NCBI GenBank assembly: GCA_030765045.1
Contig: CM060964.1
Coordinates: 316,362,628-316,426,627, forward strand
Source: Tenodera sinensis
Taxonomy: Eukaryota > Arthropoda > Insecta > Mantodea > Mantidae
Direction: 5' to 3'
DNA: 64,000 nt
Part shown: positions 25,958 to 40,900 of the stretch, in pieces
Position numbering within the stretch: position 1 is the first letter of the stretch
Layout of the letters: each line of letters starts with the position of its first letter
The notes under the pieces: generated by a model
Seen by the model: the letters and a program-made list of their open reading frames with translations, nothing else
Databases searched by the model: none
What the model was told of the DNA's origin: nothing
Program-made: the position numbers and the translations under genes

Positions 25958-28900
25958 ACACGCATGCACACATGCATGCACTTACAGTGAAGTCTTAATT
26001 TCGAATTTGTGGGTTGCATGCTGTTGTACTACTTCGCATAAGTGGTGAAGAAAGTAAAATGGGAAGATTTCAAAAACACCCCCTGATTTTAGAGGTATAA
26101 GTCAAGGCTCTAAAGGTCCTCTTTTCCTATTGGTAATGAAAGTTACTCTGTCTGAAGGTCCTCCTCGAAGGAAGCCTCGTAGTTCAGGTTATAGGGGCAG
26201 GCACAAATCGCCCAAGGGTGTACTTGGCAAGGTGGTTTTCTGTAGTTTTTTGTTATCTTTCGCGATTTGGGGATAAGGTGGCTTCACATATACATAGTCT
26301 TGAACGTAGGGAAGATCGCCACTTTATAATCTCTATTCCCACAGACGGTATCGAACCCAGACGGTACTAACCAACCATGGAGTTGACCACCACGCCACAG
26401 TCACAGATCTGCTACTATTATTCAGCCTCATATACGTATATCATTAAACAATGGCAGTTCGCAATTGCTCGTCAAGTCCGTCAGAATACATACACAACTC
26501 TTAGTGCTGTATGGCGGAACACATTTCTCAATCTCCAGAAAGGATAAAAAACACTCAGCAAAGTAGCTGTTGTAGGTGTGAGGCTATTATGTGGGAAACA
26601 GGTGACCGGCTACATAATGCTGTTCATGCAAGTAGAAGTATGCCAAGGAGAAAGAAAGAAAGGTTTCGCATACTCACCACAGGTGTTCTCATCGGAACCG
26701 TCCGCGCAGTCCTTTTCTCCGTTGCAGAACAAGCCTCTTTCCACGCAGTTGCCGTCACCACAGGCAAGGAATCCATCCTGAGGAGTGCATATTGCAATTA
26801 ATTTCACCATATCACCAACAGCGACCTATCTCAATGAGTAATACTTCATGCTACTTTCAGACAAGTATAGTATTGCAAAACTAAATGTCAAGCTAAATGA
26901 ACCGGCAAACCATCAATTCCTCATCCGCAACTTTACAGACTACATGTCCCTATTTGTTTTACCGCTACTAATGAACATTCATTGCTTCAGTGGGTAAAAC
27001 TGTTTGATAATTTCCATAGTTCATGCGCATTATATCGAACAAGAAGTAGAACTGTTATGAAAATGCACATGGAGAGTGACGCTTCGTTGTAGTAGACATT
27101 CACTGACATTTGACATACAATACGCAGCCACGGATTAACGGATTGACTCTTTCATACTCTCTTCTATGCCAATGCTACTTTTAGCCAAGCAGCTTTGGAG
27201 ACAAAGTTGATGTACTTCTCGGTCAAATAAATGTTTCACCTTGAAATAGAGCGTAGGCATTACCTGTCTATCTTAATAAAGGACAAAGAATTACTCCTAA
27301 TGCACTTACTACAGTTACCAGCGAGGACAGATCTGTTGTTATAAGACTGAATGTTTTACCTAAAGTTTCGAGTAATAGAAATATGCACTTTTATATATTA
27401 CTGTTTATGTAGAACTGTAACATAATTGCGCGCTATGCCAGTACATAGCTGACATCATCCAACCAAAGCTACAGCGGGAGGTGCGTTTGCACTGATTTTT
27501 TATTTCACCACTCGCTGTTTACACGAGAAACAGTTTGCACGTGATTTGCGGTGGAAGAACCTAAGTCTTCCCTTTACTTCAACCAATTTTTTCAGTTTTT
27601 CACTCTTGACCACTATGGAATTACGAGCTTGGACTCATTAATATGATACAGCACTTGAAAATTGGTTTCTAAATTAACTTGTTTTCTGTCAGTGGCTAAA
27701 ACTGCATTAGGCAATTCTGTTCGAGCTTTTGCTTGAGATCACTAAAATTTACTGATGGATTATGTCAAGGGTTAGGAATTTCACTTATAATCAGTAATCA
27801 ACAACACTGCAGCGATATGAACACGTATTCTAAATGAAAATAAGCCGTATATGAAATATTAGTTTTGCGATACTATTCAAGTTTCGTAGACTTTCTTACC
27901 TGACAAAGAGGCTCGTCGGTGTAGAGCAGAGGTTTGACTTTTCTTTCTTTGTTTTTCAGTTTACAATTCTTCACAGCATCCTTCCAATCGCAAGTTTGTT
28001 TTTCGATATCAAAATAAAGTCCCGCAGGACACCTAATGGCTTGCAGACCCTACAATACAAAAGAAACAACAAAAGGTTAGTAATCCTTACTCAACACTTC
28101 TAATCGTGGTATTTGTATTGTTTTCCCAGGAAAGAGATTATTTACTCACTGAAGACGTGCACTGGATGACATCTCGACAGTTGTCGCCCTCGCCGGCTAC
28201 CAGCCTGAACCATTCTCCTGCGTCTTTGTCCTTACATAGCTCTGTCTCAAAACTTTCCTCTTTCTTTGCTGGTTCTTCTTGCCGCTTTACCCTCCTCACA
28301 TATTGGTTTAGCACTCCACTGGCGGGGCTGCTTGTCACTGCAATAGAAGCATTCGGTCAACACTCGACGCCACATTTTAATTCATAAGAGAAGTACAAAT
28401 AACACTATCTTAAAACAATTTTAGTCAACTCTGCAGTCAAAAGATGGTATGCTAATGAGAAAGGACTCCATTTACGATCCCTAAAGAGAAGGTGAGGTAG
28501 GTAGGTAGGTACATAGCTTGTCTAGCACGCAAATTTATGACAAAAAGAGGTGTGTAGGGCCAAAGAGCAATGACATATGCAAGAGTGCGCCGCTAATCGT
28601 CCGTTAGTGCAACTTCGCTATAGCTGATTGCACACAGTGGCATTCGCTTCCGCAAATTACCACGCGTTATACAAAGCAAGAGGTACAATCGAGTTTTCAG
28701 AATGGGAATCCACTATGAACGATTTCTGTTAAGTTGATTTGTTCATGAATCTCATTTTTGCATGAACATTAAATCAAGATAAGGGATATATTTGGCATAA
28801 CGAATGATTGCCATAACACTTTCTTCAATATTACTTTGAAAGTATATGCGCACATTTAATTTTCTCATGAGAAAACTTGGTTGTCCGTCGTTTTGAGAAC

Positions 28901-31900
28901 TGCACCAAACAACCTAAAATAAAGTAAAATACTTTTATAATTTTCTAACCTTTACCTTATGTGAATAAAATTGCAGCCTTTAACATTTGAAATGGCAAAC
29001 TAATGATGGGGGGGGGGGGGGCAAATATGGGGCAGATATATATATAGAATTTTGTCTCATAAACTGCAGAGAAATAAACATTAACATTTTTGTTTACATA
29101 AATAATATTTCTTACAGCATATTCTTTATTCCATTAAGTTAACATCATCAGATATTTCACTCTCCTACGTTATTCGGCTGAAGTGATTATTTGCCAAAGC
29201 GTTTTGTAATAACAGTACTTTCTAGCTAAATATATGTGCAACTATTTCTGATGGAGAATCATTATTAAATGTTTTCCCGATAAAGGTACGAAATCATTAT
29301 TTTTCAGCAGTCAATGACAAAAATAAGAGTTTGTTAGTTCACTAGGATGCAGTTGTATTTTAGCTATGGTTAGTGTAGGTTATGTTTCAAAATTCACTAG
29401 GTTATATTGTATATAATTTCGTTCCTTTGTTGCACTGAGAAATCAAGAACAGAGAAAAGCATAAATAGGTGAAAAATACCAATTTATGAACAAAATTCTA
29501 GCTTTATCAAACGATATAGCTAAATTTATGATTAGATACTGCAGTTCAGCTTAGTGTATTAGATTAGAAATTTCACTGAACATGGCAGAAATTTATAAAT
29601 TTCGGGTGACTCCCAGCAGGCTAAAATCATCTTTGTGAAGATATGTGTATAGAATCAACCAACGCCGATATCATCTACAGAAGATTTCACTGCGAAATTC
29701 ATAGTTTTAGAAGACCAGAGTTGGACAACTTATGAAGAGATAAAGCAAAAATGTAAACTATTCAAATACTCCTTTAGCTTTAGGACAATATTCTCAAAGA
29801 AGAATAATTGCTGCTTCTTTACGACAAAGCAAGACGATTTATCACCTAACTGATGGGCAGCTATTCAATGATTAAAATTGAAAAACGTTCACTTACCCAG
29901 CCTACAGTACAGAGTGACATGAGCCACGTGATTATAATATTTTCTCTAAATTGAAACATATATTTCAGATAAGTGTTTTAAAAGGCAAACATCAGCTACT
30001 ACAATTTTCAGAAAGGATAGTGACATAGTGTATTATTTCAAATGGAGCTTCATCAAAATAACCTTAAAATTTGTTTAGAACATCTTCTAACATACACTTG
30101 TATTGAATCATTATCTTACGGCTCTTTAAATATTTAAGATTTTATAGAGTAAATGTAATAGAAGCGTTTAACAATGTCTCACTATCTTCAGCAGCTAAAA
30201 GTCTGTCTGTGAATCCAAGAGAAACCTAGTTCAATTATTTGCACTGATATATTTGTAATGCTGAGAGCTTACCTATTTAATTGTTATGCTCTTAAATTCG
30301 TCGTGTATTAATTTTTGACACTCATTTTAAATAATGAGCAGCAAACAGTGTAAGAAAGGGTTTTTACGGAACTTGGATGTTTCATAGCCAACGGCAGGGT
30401 GACCTTTCCAACTACTTTTCTATGTTTGCATATGTGTATGCGTCGGAGGATGAAAATGTGGAAGTGATAGTTCCTAGAGGTGTTGATGAGAAGAAAGTAA
30501 CATTTGAAATGAGAGAAAGTGGTGTGTCAGCAGTAAATGAGGAGGACTTCGTAAGCAAGTACCTTTCCCTAAAACTGGCCAAGCCAGGACTAACGAGTCT
30601 TAAATGAGTTCCATGTAAGACCATCGGTCGTTTCATCTACGAGTTGAAAAGTGTTAACTATGTATTTGTTGATTCTCATAAGTAACTTATAACTAGATTA
30701 ACTGCATTCCTTTTATTTATTTAACACTGTTATCTCAGTTTATAAGCTAAAATGTGGTGGAATAGATTTAGAAATCAAATTTTTATTGATTCTATCTGGA
30801 GCTCTTGTATTTATTTTGATTATTTAACGAATTAGCGTAAAACTAAACAAATTAAGATAGTGAAAGTGAATAAATGCCCAAAATCAAATGCGTAGGCTTA
30901 GTTCAATGCGTTAGTGCAACTAGATATATTCTGCTGTTCACAAAATGAAACTTACGTCACGGAAATATACTGTTTTATTTTTACATTTAAGCTCCTTGTT
31001 AGTAAATGTTTTATCGATGGCAACTGAAGCATGCAGAGTTATAACAGTGTACCAAGAAGCTCTAAAACGTTCCACTCCTATGATCTGAGGAATTTATGTA
31101 AAAACAAGTGTTTGATAAAATGAAAGTGATAAAACAAAGTCAATCAAGCCCTAGCGATAGACGAAGCATGATGAGTTACAATAAGAACAAATACTATAGA
31201 GATGCTTCACTCTTATCATCTGACGAATTTACGTTAAAACAACTGTTACAAGCGATAAAATGGGGACGCTCACGGCTGCGATCGTTCAAATTCTAGGAAT
31301 AAACAAGCTAAAAAGTTTGAGTAATCATTTTGGAATTTTAGGTATTAAATGATATTCTTATACATAATACTATGAACATCTGTAAATATATTACGCCATC
31401 AAATAAACGGACTTTAAAATCCTTGCGTTTTTAGAGAATTATGATTTTATAAAACATTCGTGCGGAGGCAACATTGTGTATAATGAATATGGATGTACTT
31501 AAGATTTCTTAGAACTCCTTAGCGGATATAAATAGTTTTATTATCTATGAAATCAAGTGAGAATAAACATCTTAAAAAGACTTTTTGAATGTAATTATTA
31601 GTGACGCTTCATATAAAACAGATTAAAACGACATTGGCAAAAATTGTATTTTCTAGTGCGCAAAGAAATGTGTAGAAACATACTGGTATATATTGAATTG
31701 TAACAAACACTAATGGTTTCTAGTATGATTTTTATTTTTGTAGATGCTGGTAGCATTTCTATCAAATAAAGCAATGTGAATATGATTATACAGGTGAAGA
31801 ACACAGTTTACTTCATATAACTTATAAAATTAGCACATTGGATTTTACTTTCTAGGTGAAAAGCTTTGGTATTTTCCAAAATGCTCGTGCTTTGCAATAA

Positions 31901-34900
31901 TTTGTACCTATCCTGAAGTATATTAGCTAAAACAACGTGTATATAATTATATTAACTAGAATAAGAGGAAAGTGATCGCTGCTAGATCGCATGTATCATG
32001 GAAAACACAGAATTTAGGCAAGACTTTTCAGTATTACTGTAATACTGAAAATCAGTAATACTGAAGTACTTAAAAGCAGGGTTAATTCTGTCACAACTAG
32101 TTTAATGTTGCAACCTTGAAAAGAGCCCGAAACGGCGTGTTTTATGCCTGAAACTGCTAATTAATGCATATCCCATAAATAATAGAAATTATTAGAATAA
32201 GCGACAACAATTAGTAAGCATTCCAGTACGTAACTCAGTGTTATGTCTCTCAATGTGATATTATCTCTCTGAGGTAGAAACGTAAACATATTTCAGGAAC
32301 TCAGTAGCTAATCTCAACCTCTAAGGAAACTCGTAACTGCTCGAGACTCTCAGATTTATAGTTAATACTGCTTCATGACTGCTACCAGGTTAAAAAATAG
32401 AAAGAAAAAGCCTGTTTGTTTTAATGCGTTTTTGTACCTCAGCAATGGAGCTTGTGTAACCGCCTACTTTTTCTTTTCTTTTATTCAATACGTCATTAAA
32501 GTTTTTATAACTTTCCACCTTTCACGTTTTCACGTCCACGGGTTTTAAGGGAACCACCAGATAGCCATAGGTACTGTATACTTTCCCAATTCCTTCTTAC
32601 CTACTTTGAAACGATAACGTGTATTTATTGATAATGATAGAATTTTTAAAGTAATGTAGGTCGCAGACTTACAGAAGTAATATTCCCGACTAACAAAGCA
32701 CCTTCTAAATGAAATAAACAAAGTTTACATATAATTTGAATTTTGTATGGTTCATGTGCAGACTAGATAACTTTATGTAGCTTAGAAGACAACTGAAGTA
32801 TGTGGCTATAAACTTCCTGCAGCACATTCAGGACAGAATTACACTTTATTTGTATGTAAACATTATCATGATATAGTTAAAAGATGATAGAATTCAAGAA
32901 AATATCAGAAAAGTCCACGAACATGTCGGCAATTGAAGTTAACAGCTTGTTACACCTGCTGCAAGAACGATACTGAATTAACAAAATCACATTTGTTTGC
33001 ATCACTAACTGCAGTTCATTAGTTCATGACAAGTGGATTTAATCCACTAAATATGCTGTTTTTGCACCCAGTTTTGATACATTTAACAACTCTTATTTCA
33101 AATTTCCCACTTTTGTACGATGTTAGTCTAGCTAATATAAAACCATAATGTTACAAATTGTTAAATTTTTATTATAGGATCTATTAATGTACAAAAGGAA
33201 GCTATAATCACATTTAAAATTAGGATATTTATTCATATGTTTATGGAATAAGATTCTAACACAACCTTTGGATTTAAGAATACACACAGGTCCACTATCA
33301 TTTTATTCAAAAGAACTTCCTTCTTCTTTCCCTGATTACCCTCCCCTTATGTAGGACTTACAAGCCCTAGGACTTACAAGCCAGTGCCTAGGTACTCAAA
33401 GGAACTGCCGAACGTTATTCTTGTAGTATTTTCAATATACCACAGTAGGTTCACAACTGTATATTTAAGTTATGTGTATGTTAGAGTTCCAAATATTCAC
33501 ATATTATGCCCAGTTTAAAAGCCATTTAACATACTTCGTTATACTGCTTGTTTCTTTAATTTATATTGTGTACAGGTACCAAATGGTAGTACTATATACT
33601 TAACAACTTCCATTTAACAACCTAATTGATATTTCTGACTTGAGTGTGTAGGGAGTTTTGAAATTTTGAATTGCGTTTTACAAATATCTTAACATATTTT
33701 ATATTTTATATCAATATTTATATCTTGAAATATTAGCATTTATATTATACTATCCTCAGAGTAATAAGTACTGAACTTAATTAAACAAGGTCGTAACTAT
33801 CGTAAAGTGTAAATTAACTAAAATTTAAAACTTCGTAAAGTTACATGGCACAAATTAGTTTTAGGGTGCTAACAAGGACTTTAGTTTAGACGGGAAATTC
33901 AAACGATTTAAAACTATAATTAGATGTCCATATTATGACAGCACATATTTAAACATTTTAGGAAGTTTAACTAGAATAAGTTCTCCAGAAATGCAGTCTA
34001 ATACTGCATACTATAATAACTTAAACTATAAGCATATTCGAATGGACATTCTTATAGAAGCAAAAGTAAGGCACTTAAAATCTGCATCTTGTGGAAGAAC
34101 AACTAGAATTCCCTTGTGACCAAACATCAGGCTATTGTTTAGATGACACAGCATACAAACTATTCTGGATATGGGATAATAAATCTTGTATTATAATTTA
34201 ATTGAGTCTTAATAACATATGAGTGTAGATTGTAAACTGGCGTTTATAAGCAAATGACATTTCCGTCTACTAACATTAAAGAAATTGTTGTTTCCGGCGA
34301 ACACTATGCAGCCATATCCGGAAGGATTGAACCATTTATATATCCTAGAAATAAAGAATGTGCTGAGCATTGGCATTTGGAAGAAATACCTAACATACTC
34401 CTTCTCTCCTTACCACAGGCTTGTGTCTTACGTGGCAATACAACAAGAATAACAAATTAAGTAATTGATTTGATTCCATTTTTTTGTGGTATTTGACGTT
34501 AGAATTATTTTCACCATCATCGAGCTTAAATTTCTAACCAAAAACAGCGGATAATTGTGGATACTTCCGCAAAGCCAAAATAAAAAAATCGATATATATA
34601 TATTCAATTCGGATTTGAATGCGACCAAGCTTTGTTATACGTTAACATAGTCTTTACATATATATTATCTTACTTATATGTCAGCAATTTTCCATTATAA
34701 GAACTAAAGAAGCGTTCATTACACTGTATCATTAAAACATTCGCGTGATTTTTAACCAGCAATTCACATGTCTTTCACTTTTAATGCTAGCGTTTAAACG
34801 GAAACTTTTTAAAATTAAACAAACATTAGTGCCTCTTTAAATGTATTCTTATATATCCGCAGACGTAGATATTAAGTTACCTATTTTATATTTGAATCCA

Positions 34901-37900
34901 CACAGTTTTGTATAACAATTCTTAAACTCAAGAACAATTCATAGTTACTTATAACATTTTTTCCTTTACTCCAGAAGAGTGGCATTTATTAACGTGCTCG
35001 TTTTTATTCATATTTTCACGTCATTTGTTTCAGTATCTGCTATATATTTCAATTATTTTGTTTTAATATATGAAATTTTATTACAGATGTGTAAAACCTT
35101 GAATGAATTGCAATTCATATTAAATACTAAAAGTCGTATTCAGTAAATGGATTAAATTATGTTTCAAATATCTTAAAACCTAACTTACACAAGAATCACC
35201 AAACATGATTTCAAATCTGTTTCTCGCTTTGTCGGAAGCCTGCAAAGGCATTTATTCTCCATTGTTGAACCTTTAATACAACTTCCGTACTTTCGGCACA
35301 GTTTTATTTGTGTGTATTAGATAGAAATACTGTTGAAATGCTGTTCTGTCTTTGAATTGACCCTGAGGAGTTCGTGTTCAAAAACCAAACGTGTTCGTGT
35401 TCAGTAACCAAACATGTAGAGTCTTGAAGAACATCCCATTGAACATAACATGTTGTAGAAGTTTCTTTTCTTTTAGATTACCAACTAGTTCACAGCAGCT
35501 AAGCTTTTCAGTCTTGCTTCCAGATTTGTTAAATTTATGATTATCCGCTTTCTGCATAAGGGGAAGAATTTCCAGATGGTCCACAACTTTCAAATGCTCT
35601 ATATTGTGTGTATGTCGTTGGCTATTTGCATTTGGATGTAAGGGGTTAGACATTTTGAAAATAGGAGGCAAATAACAACTGCGAAATTACTGAGAGGGAT
35701 ATTTACATACTGTCCTTTAGGACATCTGTTCTATTAAGAGACAACTATTTTGTGCTGTTCTTTTTGTGACTATTAATTTTTCTGCAATAAAGAGACTGGA
35801 GACCTTGATTTAGTTGAGAAATTAAAGTATAAAAACATTACGTTTCTTCTAGGCTTGGAGTTGAGTAAAACACAATATCTGAAGGAATGGATGTTTGTCT
35901 TTTACTATTAAGCGGTCTTCGTAACCAGAAACTTCTCATCTTTTCTCGCAAGTTGTTTAACAAGGAAAGTTCACGACCTTTGATTGTGCAAACAAAGAAC
36001 AACAAAATGAGTTGTTTTCAAGTAGCGCAAAGCGTGATGCTGGAAGCAGCAACTGTTGCACACAGCAACAAACAACTTCACGTCATCAAGAGAAAGTCAA
36101 ATGCTAAGTGTATGTGAGGCTGGTTATTGCCACTTGGAATATGGTCGCCCTGTTGCAAGTCTTCCGGCTTTCAGTCCTGACGCCCGTCTAACCTGTCTAC
36201 ACGAATCCTCCTACCGAAAATATGTTTCCTACCTGTAATATCCGTTTCTCCCTCTACGCAGGAAAAGAATATGCAATGAAAGGCCCTGGAAATTTGAGTT
36301 TCTCCGTGTCCAAGTCGCGGCGTTACATAAAGAGGCATACATGTTTCGCTAAGCTAGTTTATTTCTTGATTCGGATGTAAACACAAGGAACTTCAACCAT
36401 TACCCCAACCAGAAACTTTGGCTCTCCCTTCAAGCACTTGTAAAATATCCTCCTATGCGGAGACAGTGTTGTTCAGAAATGGACATTTTAAAGAACTGCG
36501 TAAATCCGCTTAGAACGTATATCTTCTTCTAAAGTGAAAATGGGTATAACAACAACAATTAATTAAATTATTGTTACAATTTAATGTAGTTACCACTCCC
36601 CCTCCCCACGAAAAACTTCACTAAGCTTCAAAGTAGATTTAGGACGTAAATGCCTTGAGTAAAACACATCTTTCTGTTTAGATCTTTTAAAAATGTGTCA
36701 GATAGAACATAAGTTTTATCAGGATGTTTTAATTCAATTCAAGATATCCTTATGAATTAAGTATTATCAGCTGAATTTTCTTATTTTATTAAAGAAGACA
36801 ACAAACTATCAGTGTCAATTGTCAGTTTATTGTTATCGCCTTATGCGATTTTAATTACAATTGAGCTTTATCAAAAAGGATTCACCTGAATTTTATTGAC
36901 AAATGGAGCATTGAGGTGGTGCCATTTTCTGTGATTGCTGTATTTTACTCAGAGTCCGAGTTGAGAAATAAGGATAGATTATACTTTTCATTGATAGTTT
37001 TTTAGACAAAATATTTGTTATTTTCGTAGGACCGATGTAATACTATATTCTGCAATTCACGTTTACATCTTTCAGTCACTAGAGCTGTTTCCCTGGTTGT
37101 TTAAGATCTTTACATGTCGTTGTATGTTAATGTCAAATCGAAGTTCTTTTTTGATACTTAAAACAATGAATTTATGATATAAACCATTTTATAATTACGG
37201 TTCTGCACAGCCAAAACGACAAGGAAACTGAAGTAATCTGTTTTTCAAGGAAGAATAGACATCTGACGTAATCAATCGGGTGTCTACTTTCGGGACTATC
37301 TACTGCAAAACAATTTCAGATTTATCAAGTGAATTAAAAACATTCATTTTCAATCGATCATATATTATGTGGCTCATCGTTCAAGAAATAATAAACACTA
37401 TCAATCTGTACTGCAGAATGATGGGCAGTCTTATCACACAGAAAAAAAGATTCCGAACTTTAGAAGACGAAAGAATCAAAGATAAGCAAAAGCTATTGAT
37501 TGAACTCCAAAGCAGTTATATAAATTTACGTGTAATTTCAATGGGAGCTATTCAATATGGGTATATGCTGGAAGGAAATTCAGCGCCATAAATATATGTA
37601 GTAATAGAGTTTAATAAGTATAAAAATACTTATTAATGTATCAAGAATATATGTAATGAAAACCACTAGGATGTTGGTACCAAACTCAGGATTATAAATA
37701 AAAGTTATGTATATACTCTTAAAAGATATATTATTCAAGAAACAAACTTTTTGGGAATAGCTAATATTTAACATTCCAGTTATCTTCATCGGCCTCGAAA
37801 CGATATTAAAATTTCAATGAACTTCGTTTCTAGGAAGCGGCCTCTGAAGGCTCAGTATGGAATAAATAAGGTTAATTCATTTTAAAAAATGCATTTCTAG

Positions 37901-40900
37901 CAAAATTCTTCCTGAATTTGTTGTAAAAGTTAAACAAGCTGTTCAAATATAATTATGTGAATAGTAATAAGTATATCTTTTCTGAATACTGAGAAAAATG
38001 ATAATGGAACAATATTTATAGTTGGCTTCTATATTCGCGATAAACATAGATTTGCTTAGAACATTATATTAAAAGGGAACGGTACACTTCTTGAATACAG
38101 GAATACACAGCTAGAAGCTTAACACACACTTCTGCTGCTGCAAAAAGTACGCTATAGGATTACATCACTGAATTTACAACTTAGAGCATGTATCATATTA
38201 TTTGCTGTGACTTCAATATAACTTCTGATTAAATAATATTTTGAATTCACAAAAGTGTTCTTTATGCCATAATGCGTTTGTACATTCCTGGTGGTCTGCT
38301 AGGTTATTCATCAGTCTGCAGCATATACCCAGGAAATAGACAATAAAAATCTAGACCCTAAAAATTATTCAATTGTCTATTACAATTGACAAGAAATTTA
38401 AATGTATTTAAAAAATGCTAGAAATGTAAACACATTTGCCTAAATATCTAAGTGAAGGAGAAAATTAATGTTAACCAGACATTAATATTATCGAAGTGGC
38501 TACGGTCAGGAGAAATGATGACAGATCTAATTCATATAAATCTACGTTGGGATAGGAAGTGGGTTCGAATGGGTAAATTATTTGTAGCAAACAAGAGTAA
38601 TAATTTTCAGGTTGGAGCGAAGTATTTCAGTTTCCAGCTTTATTATATGTTTCTATAATACCTTTAATGTTGACCTAAAAATTTAAAGCATTGTTTTAAG
38701 CAAATGAAGATCATGTTTCCATACATTTCTTTTGAAACAGGTACATTGCGTAAACGACGTTGAAAGTGTATGTATTTAAATAATGTTTTGTACAGGACAA
38801 CCCCTAACAATCCTGTAGATGTCCTCCTGAGTTTTTGGAACCTCAACTTGGTTGAAATCAAAGAATTTTAATGAATTATATGATAAATACTTCATTCATT
38901 AGTCCTTAGTTTACTAGTGTGTAACCAAGTTGTGATTGAACCTGTTTTACTAAGTCTGATTATTATAAATTATGTAAATAAATTACTGTTTTTGAATAAG
39001 CAAGTGGTCAAAGATATCAATACTTTTTAGAAAATGCGAGGTAGCTTGAAAATAATTTTTGCACTGGCTAAGTCAATCTTAGCGAAAAAGTTTCATACGC
39101 AGTAACTAATTTATATAAACTAATATAAGGGGGATTTGTGGTCAAATGCTCAGAAAGAAATAGCTTGAAAATGGCACGAGTTTAACATAAATTTTGACCT
39201 TTAGTTTTCTTCTGCTTATAGTGTTCTTCCTCTTTGACTAACTGAATTATCACACTACTTAATTTACAGATTTTGGGAACTACACTTGTAAAGAATTTAA
39301 AAATAAGCTTGCAATATTTTCATAGTTATTTAAGAGGAACTTGCTGCTAACATACATAAAAAGATTAAATCAACCGCACGTCACTTATATCACACACTGG
39401 AAGGCCTAGATTAAATGTGTCGACACATAGGTTTAAATGTTATTGGTTGATCTACTGACATGCTTTACTAATACAATAGATTTGTGTCAGAGCCATGTCG
39501 TTTTACTTTCTGTGCTGCAGGTTTACCGCAAATTATAATGGGCTGTAAACTAGCAACTAGAGCGCGAAAGTACGAAAGAAAAAAGAAATAAAGAAAACTA
39601 ATGTGGACTGATTATATCCGCTAGAGTATAACAACTGTGAGAAAAATTCGTCAGTGCTGGCATGCAATAAAGAATAATATAAAGGATAACAAGCAACTAC
39701 ACACAAAGGAAAATGTTAATCTTAAGATCAGTTAATAGATATTTACAAATATAACGACGAAAAGCGTTGCTATCTTAAAAAGGAAGATGCTGTATCAAAT
39801 CATAAATAAAGTGAACAGCCAACAAGGGGCACATTTGAAAAGTATGACAGGAACATAATGAAAAGAAAAACCGAAGGAAGGGGGAGGGGGCAAATATTGT
39901 ATTAAATTTAAGTTGTTAATTTTTTGAAGTATAACAAGTATAACTAAGTATAACACGCTTCTGTGATTCGTTGCATTACTCAATAGCATCTTACAAAATG
40001 TGAGAATACAATAGAAGCTGATAATGAAAATGATGAATTTGATGCAGGTAGTGATTTGCCAGAAGGAATTGAGGACGATGATGACCAAGATGGTGCTGGT
40101 GAAGGGGATATGAAAGGCGTTGTTGCTCAATATCCAGTTGCAGGCGCAGCCGCAGCCGCAGACAAAGATCTCTCCGCATAAGCCAAGAAAAGCAAAAGTG
40201 ATGCAAAAAATAGCAAAGGAAAGAAGGAGAAGAAAAATAATTTTTTATCACCACCGATCAGGCACTGGATAATTCACTTTCAGAGCAACTTGACTAAGAA
40301 ATCTGTTGCCTCTAAGTGAAACAAAGGACTCAGTAGAAACGTCCATATGGATTGTTATTTTCTAGAACATCTTGGAACTATTCCAGTTTTTGTTGGACAT
40401 GCGTTAATACGTAGTGGTTAATGAAAGTATTAAACTGTTTACATTAATCTGGATGGCATTTATCAGTACGTTTTTATCAGTGCAACAGAGAAGTTGCTAA
40501 CATATTGAAGGCGTTATATAGGAGCTCAGCTATACAGAAGAAGCTTGACTGACAATGAATTACTAAACCAAACATTGTACATGCTGGTAATCACTATGGA
40601 GTAGTGTAATAAAGATACGATTTTTTAATGCTTGCGATGAAAATACTGGTGACAATCCTGTACGATACATACTGTGTTAGTGTTGAAATCACCAAATTCA
40701 TACGATGCATTTCCACGATACGAATCACAAATAAACACAAATCACATTATATTTTCTTTGATAAAGCTGCATCCTGTAATTTTCTCACTGGTTTTGTTAC
40801 ACTTCACATCTGGAGATACATAACCACTACAGTTTTTAATATTTATTTTTCAAAAATCCAAGAAACCCATTTTGTATACCATTTGCCTTATGAACGCAAA

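Larger units (their letters stand above)
15991..26677 (-). other. CDA1 intron 4 (10.7 kb)
   Basis: GTGAGT...GCACAG intron between the LDLa exon and the catalytic exons. It contains several repeats listed separately: SINE-like sequence (about 19440-19640), TIR element (20937-21705), CAT/CTT arrays (22830-23140), LINE fragment (about 23790-24310), a CA array with element remnant (25890-26055) and a SINE (26160-26400). The stretches 15991-19430 and 24310-25890 show nothing I can name. Confidence 0.85.

Noticed and set aside
35378..35671. Minus-strand 97-codon frame in CDA1 intron 1
   Set aside because: I could not tie it to any transposon or host family, and there is no supporting splice structure to make it a CDA1 exon.
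37280..37591. Plus-strand 103-codon frame in CDA1 intron 1
   Set aside because: No recognisable domain, AT-driven composition and no splice or promoter context. Kept out of the gene list.
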